Assembly: GCA_037074705.1 (NCBI GenBank)
Contig: CM073591.1
Coordinates: forward strand, 98,260,532 to 98,324,531
Length of the DNA: 64,000 bases
Source of the DNA: Zhengitettix transpicula
Taxonomy: Eukaryota > Arthropoda > Insecta > Orthoptera > Tetrigidae
Direction: 5' to 3'
Part shown: positions 50,281-61,483 of the stretch, in pieces
How positions within the stretch are numbered: the stretch's first letter is position 1
How the letters are laid out: every line of letters starts with the position of its first letter
The notes under the pieces: model-generated
Database searches by the model: none
What the model was told of the DNA's origin: nothing
The model's input: only the letters and a program-made list of their open reading frames with translations
Made by a program: the position numbers and the translations under genes

Positions 50281-50556
50281 CCACAAGCTTGTCTCCGTCT
50301 CCCCTCCACCCCCATAGAAATGTAGCATTGAAAGTAGGCTGAGTTCTTTTCGAGATGTGACACGTTGCGTGATGATAGGGCAGTCGTAATCACGGCGTGT
50401 GGAGATATCGACCCTCGGATCCTGTTCTGACAAAGTGGCTACATCGAAGCGACATATCGTGTAGGTCATCTCAGTATCGACCAAAGGCTCAGAGCCGCCC
50501 ACTTGGACATTCTGCTCATCACGATGGAAAGACAATCTTCCGCCGCTGTCAAACAT
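50281..50556 (-). CDS. Candidate exon, 92 codons, unidentified
   Basis: On the minus strand, TTTGCTGTTGTAAG is followed by an open frame starting MFDSGGRLSFHRDEQNVQVG, then GSEPLVDTEMTYTICRFDVA, then TLSEQDPRVDISTRRDYDCP and IITQRVTSRKELSLLSMLHF. A possible donor (TTGTGG then GTACAA) lies at 50280; without splicing the frame stays open to 50209. GC content is near 50%, well above the flanks, and the composition looks like real protein. I do not recognise it. It may be a host exon on the minus strand or a captured gene fragment. Confidence 0.38.
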
Positions 50557-50583
50557 CTTACAACAGCAAATAAAATTTATCAA

Positions 50584-51089
50584 AACACGTTGTGTATATC
50601 TGCAAGTTGTTACCCTGTACGGACTAGGGATTTTCCCGCACTGACATTTTATTTATGACTATGACAGGAATTCTTCAAGATACAAATATATTTGGAATTC
50701 TGTGAAAAACACCAGGTATATTTTTGTGTCACATCACAGACCTTGGATTGACTCGGCATTCTTCATCGATCGAAACCCGACAAAGACATTTGAAAACTGC
50801 AGAAAATATGTATAGCCAAATATCCAACTAAATATCTGCACATTGTGATCGTGTTGCGTACACAAGTCTGGTTTAGCTAAATATGAACTTTTTAGAGAAG
50901 GGATAGTCCTTCATAGAATCATTCAGATTGACAATAAAGGGATATGGTAATATAGTTTGTCCCCTTAGTTCATCTCTATTTTTCCATATATTTCCATCCC
51001 TAATTTTTCAGGTCAGAACAATATTATTCTCATATATTGACCTTTTCAAATTGATTTTTAATTATTATCATTCGATAAATATATATTTA
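50584..51089. other. AT-rich spacer before Helitron block
   Basis: About 500 bp with no recognised feature; the A at 51089 is the host base next to the minus-strand CTAG end. Confidence 0.45.
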
Positions 51090-53003
51090 CTAGCTGGGTG
51101 CCCGGCGTTGCCCGAGATGTCATTTATCTATAACCATCCATAAGACTCCAATTTTGGTTACTTTTGCGCTATTTTTATGTAAAGCACCTCGAACTCTATC
51201 CCATAATGTGCTCACCTCCCATGCCGAAGGGGGATGAAGTCATTGACTAAATATATCGGCCGTTTTCACATGTTAGAAATTGACCACCCCCACAAATATG
51301 CGATAATGAAAACGAATGTATTCCACGCAAAAATCGGCCGATTACATTGTCTCAAAATTAATTCCCCCGCCCAACACCTCCCAAACCCGTCGCGTTACCC
51401 AGGTTGTCACAATTAGATTCAGCGACATTCATAGTCTCGGAATTGATTCGATTTTTGGTTGTTTTTGCGGGATTTTATTTAACGTACCTCCACCCCACCC
51501 CTAAGATTGCTCTCCTAACAGGGGTTAAATTATACACAATCAACATCGGTATAAATACTATCAAAGTAATTAACCCCTGGAAATAATTATCGCAAATATC
51601 GACCGTTTAACATGTTTGAAATTTTTCACCCCCGACCACTCCCGCTTCGGGGACTTAAACGGTCAAGTTTAATGTCATAATTAAACTCAGTGACAATCCT
51701 GATAGTTTCTGGTTTATTTTTATGTAATGCTACTTCCACGCCAACAGTTAAGGGTGCACCCTTCCGAGTCCGAAAGGGGTTGAAATTACACACAGAGAAC
51801 ATGTAGGGAAATTTTATTAATCTATTTCATCCCGAAATATATTTAATTGACGAAAAAAAGCCGGTCAACTCATCCCAACCCATCCGATACCCGCGCGTTG
51901 TCCAGATTGTCATAAATAAATTCAGCAACATCCATTACCTTCGATTTGACTCGAGTCTCGGTTGTTTTCCCGTTATTTTCAAGGAAATTAATTAAACTCA
52001 GTGACAATCCCTATAGCTTCTGATTTCTTTTTATGTAATGCTACTTCACGCCCACCCTTATGAGTCCGAAAGGGGTTGAAATTATACATAGAGAACATGT
52101 AGGGAAATTTTATTAATCTAATTCATCCCGAAATATATTTAATCGACGCAAAAAACAGCCGGTCAACTCATCCCAACCCAGCCGATACCCGCGCGTTGTC
52201 CAGATTGTCATAAATAAATTCAGCAACATCCATTACCTTCGATTTGACTCGAATCTCGGTTGTTTTCCCGTTATTTTCAAGGAAATTAATTAAACTCAGT
52301 GACAATCCCGATAGTTTCCGGTTTTCTTTTTATGTAATGCTACTTCACGCACACCCTTAAATGTGCACACTTATGAGTGCGAAAGGGGTTGAAATTATAC
52401 ACAGAGAACATGTAGGGAAATTTTATTAATGTAATTCATCCCGAAATATATTTAATCGACGCAAAAAACAGCCGGTCAACTCATCCCAACCCAGCCGATA
52501 CCCGCGCGTTGTCCAGATTGTCATAAATAAATTCAGGGACATCCATTACCTTCGATTTGACTCGAATCTCGGTTGTTTTCCCTTTATTTTCAAGGAAATT
52601 AATTAAACTCAGTGACAATCCCGATACCGGTATAGATTTGTATTCTCCACCCCAAACCCTAGGGGTGCTCTTTTCCCAGGGTGTAAAGGTTGAAAATTAT
52701 ATTCAGATATCATCAGTGGAAACACTATAAATATCTTTGACCCCTAAAAATATTTGTCCGACTGAAATATCAACTGTTTTAGCATGTTTAAATATTTCCA
52801 CTCCCGTCGACGCCCGCTTCTGGGGGTGGTAGACGCGTCTCACCCCAACAGTGTTTGTTTCCTGGTCGCAAAGAACACGTATAAAAAATTTGGTGAAATT
52901 TTCTCCAGCGGTGTAGATTTGTATAACGAACATACAAATATACAAATATACAAACATACAAATATACAAACATACATACATACACTCATTTTTATTTATA
53001 AAA
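51090..53003 (-). mobile_element. Helitron unit 3, with CTAG end
   Basis: Read on the minus strand, the unit starts near 53003 (TTTTATAAATAAAAATGAG, one or two changes from TCTTATAAAT), runs through the microsatellite and a single ~280-bp monomer, then three copies of the 3' block, and ends CACCCAGCTAG with CTAG at 51093-51090. The monomer joins the 3' block directly at about 52625. Coding capacity is absent. Confidence 0.78.
51676..52620 (-). repeat. ~300-bp 3'-block tandem repeat in Helitron unit 3
   Basis: The sequence TTCAAGGAAATTAATTAAAC recurs near 51979, 52277 and 52589. Each block holds CAACCCAGCCGATACCCGCG-type sequence and ACATGTAGGGAAATTTTATT. The element at 23252 has one such block and the one at 34275 has two. 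Confidence 0.88.
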
Positions 53004-54336
53004 TTAAACGTCGTTATTAATGGAAACAACATCGGTTAAAATAGTATGAACAACACCACCCCTAAATCTGCTACTTTCCCGTGGTGATAAGGGTTGAATT
53101 TTTCGTCTTATCACATCGGTAAAAACACTATAAATCTAGATTACCCATAAACACATAACATTTTGGCAGCTTTAGAATAATAGACAATTCTTACCCCCAG
53201 CCCTAAGCAAGCTCACCACTAATGTCTAAAGGGATTTATATTTTCAACCAAATCCGTTGAAATAGTATTCACGTAATTCTCCTCCAAGAACGCGCAAGAA
53301 CTGACAATTCCAACCCCCACCCTTTCGGGTTAAATGGGCAATTAAAAATATTTATCCGAAGTAAACTCACTGACATCCATAACCTTCGATTTGACTCCAA
53401 ACTCGGTTGTATTCGCGTTATTTTTCTGTAAAGCAACTCCACCCCAAACCCTAAGGGTGCCCTTTTCCCAGGGCGTAAGAGATGAATATTATATTCAGAT
53501 AACATCGGTAGAAACACAATCAATATCTTAGACCCCGAAAATATTTATCCAAATCTAATACCTGCTGTTTTAGCATGTTTAAGTAACTCAACCCCCGTCC
53601 ACCCCCGCTTCTGGGGTTGGTAGATGCGTCTCACCCCGACAGTGTTGTTTTCCTGGTCGCAAAGAACACGTGTACGAAATTTGGTGAAATTTGCTCCAGC
53701 GGTGTAGATTTATATTCTCCACCCCTAACGCTAAGGGTGCTCTTTCCCCAGGGTGTAGAGATAGAAAATTATATTCAGATATCATCAGTGGAAAGACTAT
53801 AAATATCTTTGACCCCTAAAAATATTTATCCGTGTGAAATATCGACTGTTTTAGCATGTTCAAATATTTCCAACCCCGTCCAACCCCGCTTCTGGGGGTG
53901 GTAGGCGCGTCTCACCCCGACAGTGTTGTTTTCCTGGTCGCAAAGAACACGTGTACGAAATTTGGTGAAATTTGATCCACCGGTATAGATTTGTATTCTC
54001 CACCCCAAACCCTAAGGGTGCCCTTTTCCCAGGGTGTAGGGGATGAAAATTATATTCAGAAAACATCGGTAGAAACACCATCAATATCTTGGACCCCTAA
54101 AAATTATTATCCGACTAAAATATCGGCTGTTTTAGCATGTTTAAATATTTCTACCCCCGTGCACCCCCGCTTTTGGGGATGGTAGACATGTCTCACCCCG
54201 ACAGTGTTTGTTTCCTGGTCGTAAAGAACACGTGTACGAAATTTGGTGAAATTTGCTCTACCGGTGTAGATTTGTATAACGAACATACAAATATACAAAC
54301 AAACAAACATACATACACTCTTTTTTATTTATAAGA
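53004..54336 (-). mobile_element. Helitron unit 2 (no CTAG end, abuts unit 3)
   Basis: The minus-strand 5' end is at 54336 (TCTTATAAATAAAAAAGAG). After the microsatellite come about three monomers and the alternative interior with CCCATTTAACCCGAAAGG and CCATTAATAACGACGTTTA. The latter stops abruptly at ~53004 where unit 3 begins, so unit 3 appears to have inserted into it or replaced its end. Confidence 0.75.
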
Positions 54337-55450
54337 TATAAAAACTTTTTAAAAGAGTATAAAAAGCAATGGTTCTGAAACAATTTTATTTTTGACTAAA
54401 CGTCGTTATTAATGGAAACAACATCGGTTAAAATAGTATGAACAACACCACCCCTAAATCTGCTACTTTCCCGAGGTGGAAAGGGTTGAATTTTTACTCA
54501 TATCACATCGGTAGAAACACTATCAATCTAGTTTACCCATAAACACATAACATTTTGGCAGTTTTAGAGTAATAGACAATTCTCACCCCCAGCCCTAAGC
54601 AAGCTCACCACTAATGTCTAAAGGGATTTATATTTTCAACAACACCCGTTGAAATAGTATTCACGTAATTCTCCTCCAAGAACGCGCAAGAACTGACTAT
54701 TTATCTTCCCTTCCAACCCCCACCCTTTCGGGTTAAATGGGCAATTAAAAATATTTATCCGAAGTAAACTCACTGACATCCATAACCTTTGAATTGACTC
54801 CAAACTCGGTTGTATTCGCGTTATTTTTCTGTAAAGCAACTCCACCCCAAACCCTAAGGGTGCCTTTTTCCCAGGGCGTAGGAGATGAATATTATATTCA
54901 GATAGCATCAGTAGAAACACAATCAATATCTTTGACCCCGAAAATATTTATCCAAATCTAATACCTGCTGTTTTAGCATGTTTAAGTATTTCAACCCCCG
55001 TCCACCCCCGCTTCTGGGGGTGGTAGACGCGTCTCACCCCGACAGTGTTGTTTTCCTGGTCGCAAAGAACACGTGTACGAAATTTGGTGAAATTTGATCC
55101 ACCGGTATAGATTTGTATTCTCCACCCCAAACCCTAAGGGTGCCCTTTTCCCAGGGTGTAGGGGATGAAAATTATATTCAGAAAACATCGGTAGAAACAC
55201 CATCAATATCTTGGACCCCTAAAAATTATTATCCGACTAAAATATCGGCTGTTTTAGCATGTTTAAATATTTCAACCCCCGTGCACCCCCGCTTCTGGGG
55301 GTGGTAGACATGTCTCACCCCGACAGTGTTTGATTCCTGGTCGTAAAGAACACGTGTACGAAATTTGGTGAAATTTGCTCTACCGGTGTAGATTTGTATA
55401 ACGAACATACAAATATACAAACATACATACACTCTTTTTTATTTATAAGA
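54337..55450 (-). mobile_element. Helitron unit 1 (no CTAG end, abuts unit 2)
   Basis: 5' TC at 55450 with host T at 55451 on the plus strand (A on the minus). Contains microsatellite, about two monomers, then the alternative interior through CCATTAATAACGACGTTTAG and on to a TTTAAAAAGTTTTTATA stretch. It joins unit 2's TCTTATAAAT at 54336 with no gap. The interior matches A1 at 33480-33980. Confidence 0.75.
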
Positions 55451-57973
55451 TAATTGAAATACTGTCCTAACGTCGAGTTTTTTTTATTTAAAATAATTAT
55501 ATTTATTTATTGTAATTTAACTCATTGCAGATTCATCTGGGGAAACTTCCCATTTGTAGTTCAATAAATTAAATACAATAATTATGAGAAAAATGAATCA
55601 CCATTTCTGAATTTTACAGAATTTATAGTTTTCAAACATATTTAACTCAACAAACTACATTTATGCAATATTTTACAATTGAGGATTACGAACATATTTC
55701 TCTAATATCAAACACGAGTTGAACGTAATTAAATATTTAAATTATGTAAAATTCAAGTTTTTGTTTACTTACATACTACGACCAAAAATATTTTTCAGTA
55801 ATTGTTACGTACAGTTTCGAAATTTATTTGTTTCTACTTCGTCCTTGGTACGTGAAAGGTTTGTTTTTGTGCCAGTACAACTTATATGCAGAAACTTGAT
55901 CGATGGACACTCCCGCTGTTTACATACGGATCGGAAATGTGGATGATTGAACGTTTGTGCGTCCGCAGAATGCAACTTGCGAAATGAGGTATATGCGGTG
56001 ACTTACAGATTTAGTGAAATAATATAATAAAAAAATTAAATATTGATTACTAAGATTCTAACCATTTAAAACATTTTTCATCTACCGGGATTTTCAAGGT
56101 TTTATTTAAATATTTCTATATAAAGTGCAACCTCCAAATACAGGGCTGTTTGGAATAACAATTTTTTCGGTTAATCCGTGAACATCTAATTATTTTGTAT
56201 TGTAATTAAAGTAAGTATTTTTGAAAGGTGAAACGAATTAAAAAAATCTCTTTATATTATTTAGTAAGGTTAAAATTACATTTTTATTTTATTTTTAGCA
56301 TTTGAATTACACATAAAAAAAAACAGTAATTTTCAGTGCGGTTAATTTTTTTTTAGGAATTGCGATTTTCGGAGGCGTCTCGGTTGACCCGATTCCTGTT
56401 AACCGGGGTTGTGCTGTACAACTTTCTTATTTTTATAATTGTAATACACAGCGTTGAAAATTAGAATATTGGATTTCAAAGGAAATTCTTGGGCTCATCT
56501 ACTTGTTGTCGGGACTTGATACAAACTTTTACAAGGATGACAATTACCTGTCGGTGGTTGACCTGTTGGCAATTTCCTAGAATTCAGTGGCTGGCTTCGG
56601 AAGATTGTGTACACAAGCTAGAAACACAGGAACGGAGTTGGCCAAACTACTTAACAAGTTTTGGTAGAGTAACTTTAGTGTCAATGTTCTTATATTAAAG
56701 TAAATTTTACTTTACATTTCTACTGTTCCTTTTACTAAACACGTACTACTATTTGTTCACTCCCACAGATCATCTCGTTTTTCTTTACTTTGTTTTATGT
56801 CGCTTTAACTATATTAAAACGTTGTTTGCGACCAAGAAATTTTAATACAATGTTACATGTTCGTAATCTACATACAATACGATTTATATATTGTCAAATA
56901 CATTTATTTCGGTTAAATGTTTTATGGTCTTAATTATGGCTTCTTTTGATGAAATTAGATCTTTGTTGGTGGTATTTTCCTCCTAGGATTTCGTCTCTTT
57001 TGTTTTTGTAGCTAGTGTATTTAAATATGATGTGGTATATTGTTTGGGTTCTGTTGCAGCTATATTGAGGCATCCTTCTATTCAATCAGCACTTACACCG
57101 ACAATTTATGCCTGTTCCATTTTTTGTCACCCAAAATATCTCCTGTCGCTGTTGTTAAAATTTAAATAATACCTCTGAAAGTCTCTTGCTGATGATTTCC
57201 CACGCACAATTGAGAGAAAATTCAGTTGCCCATGCCCATTCAAATTCATAACCTAGGTAATTTATTGATTAGACGAGTACGTACTTGCTAGTAAGACTTT
57301 ACAAACAAATGTCAGTTTTTTCAATTGCGTGGGAAATCAAGAGATTATTTCGTCGGGAATTCCATAAATGGAGAAAACTGTTTTAGTATTCGTGACGTCA
57401 TTCTGGCGGAGGATTCTAACCCAGAACGTAATTGTTTGTACATGTCTGCGAATTTCCTTACCAGCCGGCAAACCCACCTGCTGGACGGTGGTAACCGAGT
57501 CGAAGTACATCACCATTTTGCGTACAAAAATGTAGACGTCATATTACTTGAGATTAGCCAGTCTATTAAAAATAATAACCAATGGAATAAGAGAATGCCA
57601 GTAAAATTGGCAATGAGAACTGAATGATAGTCGGTCTGGAATTATCAAGGAAAACTAATTGTTTGGTCGTCACGAAGTAACTCTCGAACCTAAGGTTTCA
57701 AATATTTCTTGCTTCCTAACTGAAGTGTGAAACGAAGGCTGCGCCAATGACCGACGGCTGTGAGAGACGCCGCTTCTTAGCTGCAGAGATCAAGTCGTCA
57801 CGTCTTATGATTGTCGTCAAAAATTTTAGTTAATTTCTTGGGCACAGTTTTTTCCCCACTCTTAATCCAAGTATATGTGTTCTTGCCGGCCGAATCAACG
57901 AGGAAATATATAATTATATTTGTGTAGGCAGTCGAGTTAAGTGTTTTCAATAATAAAAGAAGTAGATTAAGTT
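55451..57973. other. Mostly AT-rich DNA, no gene assigned
   Basis: A plus-strand frame at 57325-57627 (100 codons) and one at 56489-56698 show no known motif. A T-rich acceptor-like site with TTTTTCAG at 55798 is followed by 60 open bases, but the donor is weak. Confidence 0.4.
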
Positions 57974-57983
57974 TTACTACGTA

Positions 57984-58452
57984 GAGGAATAACCAGGCCT
58001 GCGGGAGAATTCTCTCGCAGGTAACCTGGGAGGAATATTCTCTCGCAGGTCAAACCTTTTAGAAGAGATACGAAGGGGCTACTTTTGGGGATGCCTTTTC
58101 CTCTCCATTTTTGATCTAAGGTTCCCACAAGCCGAGGCATATCGGCCTGTTTTGATAGGTGTATTTCCCGGGTCACAGACCTTGGGCATACGGTAAGAGT
58201 TGTCCGCTATTCCCATTGGAATAGTCGGCAAACTGCCTCCTAAACTGGTCGAGGCACGGAGAAGGGAATGCTGCGTCCCCACAGCAAACTCCTCTCCCGC
58301 TATCGGAAGGGCGTAGCCCGGGGTCCCTAGTAACCCTTGGCTACCTTCCTCTACCCTTCCGCATCCCCCCTTTCAAATCCCTTCCTATGCTATTAAAGGG
58401 GAGTTTCCCAATGTGGATCACCCTCATGTAGCCTGTTGCCCTAAAAAAAAAA
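57984..58452 (+). mobile_element. R-family retroposon copy R-d
   Basis: Starts with GGCCTGCGGGAGAATTCTCT then CGCAGG, a hairpin of ~10-bp arms. It continues through GATACGAAGGGGCTACTTTT and GGTCACAGACCTTGGGCATA and ends CCCTAAAAAAAAAA. A 10-bp direct repeat, TTACTACGTA, flanks it at 57974-57983 and 58453-58462. The part holding CCCGACCTACCTGATG is deleted near 58315. Confidence 0.78.
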
Positions 58453-58462
58453 TTACTACGTA

Positions 58463-58935
58463 ACCCAGAACCTTTCTGGAGGGACGGAGAGGGTTAACTA
58501 TGAGGATGCCTTTTCCTCTCTCCGTTTTTGAACTAAGGTTCCCACAAGCCGAGGCACCTCGGCCTGTTTTGAGATGTATGTTACGGGGTCACAGACCTTG
58601 GGCATACGGTAAGATGTTTTCTCAGTTCCCATTGGTACAGTTGGCCAGCTGCCTCCTAAACTGGTCGAGACACGGAGAAGGGAATGCTGCGTCCCCCCCC
58701 CCCCCAGCAAACCCATCTCCCCGCCATCGTGGCACAAGTACCCAATGCCTTAACTACCTGATGCAGGTTTTCTGTTAGGCGAATGCCGAGTAGGATCCTT
58801 AAGCTATAACCCGGAGACCCTAGCTACCTTTCTCCACCCTTCCGCACCCCCCAATTCAAATCCCTTCCTATGCTATTAAGGGGGAGTTGCCACCATGAGG
58901 ATTACCCTCATGTAACCTATTACTCAAAAAAAATA
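58463..58935 (+). mobile_element. R-family retroposon copy R-e
   Basis: Follows R-d directly after its right-hand duplication. It lacks the 5' hairpin, beginning in a degenerate ACCTTTCTGGAGGGACGG segment equivalent to ACCTTTTAGAAGAGATACG of R-d. It has a C-run at ~58694-58706, and ends in a poly(A) tract at 58926-58933. The body is otherwise full. Confidence 0.72.
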
Positions 58936-60027
58936 TTAGTGGTATTATTTAACAAGGAAAAGCTTGCCCTATTGTTTAATGTCCTCCTTGCAGTAGTAAC
59001 AAGTGATGTGGCTGGGGGCAAAAACTTTATCCATGAATGCAGACAAAGAAGAAATCTGCTTTGCCGTTCAACATTTTAAAGTAAACCACGTCGCAAGAGT
59101 TCTGTACAGGAACACAAGGCCAACGTCTGATGGGTGGAAAGTCACGAAATATTTAGTAAATAAAATGTGAATTTTATAAAACTGTACGTAATTTGTAAAT
59201 GGCCTACATTCGCTAAAGGTGATTTAATACTACATAATCACGTTTTCACACATTCATAGAAATTTGTTATATTATTATCGACAATGATCTAAATCAGACC
59301 ATACGGATGAGTTGTAGAAAAATGCGTTTATTATGCACACAATAACTATCCCCACGATTGTAATAAAGTACTCTCATTGAGTTATTTATTACAACCATTC
59401 CAATGACTCTTATTTGACCCGCACGCTGGAAATGTTGTCAAATGTTTGTGTGAGTGCTTTTGGTACGCATTAATTTATTGGAAATAACCCCGTTCGCTCA
59501 GGAAATAAATAATGAAAAGCCCCTTTCTTATTATCATGGAAATTGAGTTCAGAATTGATCTGAAATTTGCATGAATTTTATGATGGTCTCAAAACGGACT
59601 GAAATTTGTAGAATACAATCGCAAAAATCATAAAGTAGTATTTGGAATTCACAGAATCACGATTAATTACAGTTTTGTGTAGACACCTCGATCGGTTTGT
59701 GGGTGACGATGGGTCGAATATTGGCGAATCCCATTAAACGCGTTTAATTTTGTATTGTTTTTGTAATAAAAAAATTAGTAACGGAAGTATAGGCTTTTTG
59801 GTTGAGAACAGTGAGTATGGAGTGTATCAGTGAATATGAATATAAACTCTCCGTTCTATGAAAAGTAAGCCGAACCGGAAAAGGACGACATGTTTGTAAA
59901 CACTGTAGTTGCCGTTGATAGTAATCAAAACCTCGAATTAAATACTCCAATTCTACCCGTAAACTTATGCTACCACTAGCCTGACCCCTACCATCTATGT
60001 ATCACCTATTGCCGACCCATCGTCTTC
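58936..60027. other. AT-rich DNA, no gene seen
   Basis: No recognised repeat or coding sequence. Confidence 0.45.
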
Positions 60028-60560
60028 AAATACGGAATCGATCGATGTTTCAACAATTGATGACCGTATTCTCACAGCAAACTGAGGAAATGGACCAAAA
60101 ATCCGCTAAATTAGCGACGCGGGTTGACAAAAAAATCTCGCAGTTTCTCACAGAAAATCGATAAAGTTGAAGAACGAATCGCGATGCAAGAAGAAAGACT
60201 CCTAACTACGGAAGCGAAGACGAATCTTGCAACACAGTACAGACGCTAATTGAAAACGGGGAAATTCGGTTATCCCAAGAAATTTGAATAATGGAAACCG
60301 TGACAAGATGAAACCCTATCAAGGAAGGGGTATGAGACAATACGCGTGTCCGAATTTAAGGAGGTCGCTGAAAACAAGTCAGAATCGTGAAATAACGTAC
60401 AACGACAGGCTACTGCAAATACCGACAAGTACCAAGTCAACCATAGGAAAACTTCACCAGCTCGCGTTGTTAGAGGGCAAACATCCGAGAAATTCCCAAG
60501 CAGAGAAAGAAAATTTAGTGGTTGCCAACTTGTGGAAACGGAACGTTTCAATATAATGTG
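60028..60560 (+). pseudogene. Possible LTR-retrotransposon gag remnant
   Basis: One frame reads MFQQLMTVFSQQTEEMDQKS and AKLATRVDKK. After a shift another reads KIDKVEERIAMQEERLLTTE and AKTNLATQYRR, a polar heptad-like coiled-coil stretch. A basic, Gln/Thr-rich part (NNVQRQATANTDKYQVNH) follows. Insect LTR retrotransposon gag proteins often start with such a coiled coil. Several stops and shifts break it. No CCHC knuckle, protease, reverse transcriptase or LTR is visible, so the call is tentative. Confidence 0.3.
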
Positions 60561-60644
60561 GAGATAAATTAGTCGCTATTTGATAGAGACTGTGAAAATG
60601 TTACTTAGTTGACAATCCGATAATGATGCGAAAATATGATGCGT

Positions 60645-61483
60645 GGTGTGTGCAGTTGTCCCCCGTTCGACGACACAACTCACCCTAATTAATCATATCA
60701 TTATTGTGATATTGCAATATTTCATGTTGCATTCATGGAGCGGGTCTCATTTTAACCCAGGAGGAGCGGAAATATACAAATATATTTTCAGATTGGGAAT
60801 ATTAAACCGTTACTTATGAATAATGAGCAGGTTATATTAGGCGTAAAACCCTGTTTTTAATATAATTAACTTTATTTCCTCAACTCACGTACTCACAAGA
60901 ACGTAGCACTAAATGTTTGCACGTACTACAAAAAAATTAATTTCTGACACCTTATGGTTGTATTCGGCTGACTTACAAAAGATGATTCTTTTATTGATTT
61001 ACATCTATTTTTTTTCAAACGTTTAGGCATTTCACGTTTCACACCGTTTCCAATTTAGATACTTAAGGTTCCATTTCGATGCAAAAGTCGAAAATTACAA
61101 GTTTCCAAAAAATATTAGTTAAATATTGGTGTTACACTGAAAAGTCTTTTATAATTTTTTAGTTGTGTTGTTATAATTTTATAATTTATAATTTAGACGT
61201 AATTGCAAAACCCTGAAATTGCGCCGAATGTTTAATTTTTGTTGTGTGTTGTCGAAATACATGCTGAAATTAAGTACTCGTACGTGTTTGTAATGCGCCC
61301 CCTGCTCGCTAAGCATTGTGATAATTGCATCATTAATGCGAATCTCGTAAATGCTAATTTCACGCTTTCTCGCAAAACTTCATTTTGCGGCTGAGCATGT
61401 TCTGATTGCTTCAGAACAAGGTTAAGTTAGTATTATAAATTAGGGTGAGTTGTATCGTCGAACTGAGGACACGACCACACACA
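60645..61483. repeat. 839-bp element-like inverted repeat
   Basis: The left arm 60645-60690 (CGTTCGACGACACAACTCAC then CCTAATT) and the right arm 61438-61483 (AATTAGGGTGAGTTGTATCG then TCGAAC) are reverse complements over ~46 bp with roughly 80% identity. Both outer ends are GTGTG-rich. The ~750 bp between is AT-rich without ORFs. It could be a MITE-like DNA transposon; no target duplication is clear. Confidence 0.6.

Noticed and set aside
55799..55858. Possible 60-bp exon after TTTTTCAG
   Set aside because: The frame is open, but the donor (GTTTGT) is weak and the segment is too short to judge.
60028..61483. Complete LTR retrotransposon or viral insertion
   Set aside because: Only a gag-like coiled-coil stretch is readable; no reverse transcriptase, integrase, envelope or LTR pair was found, and the inverted repeat has the wrong orientation for LTRs.
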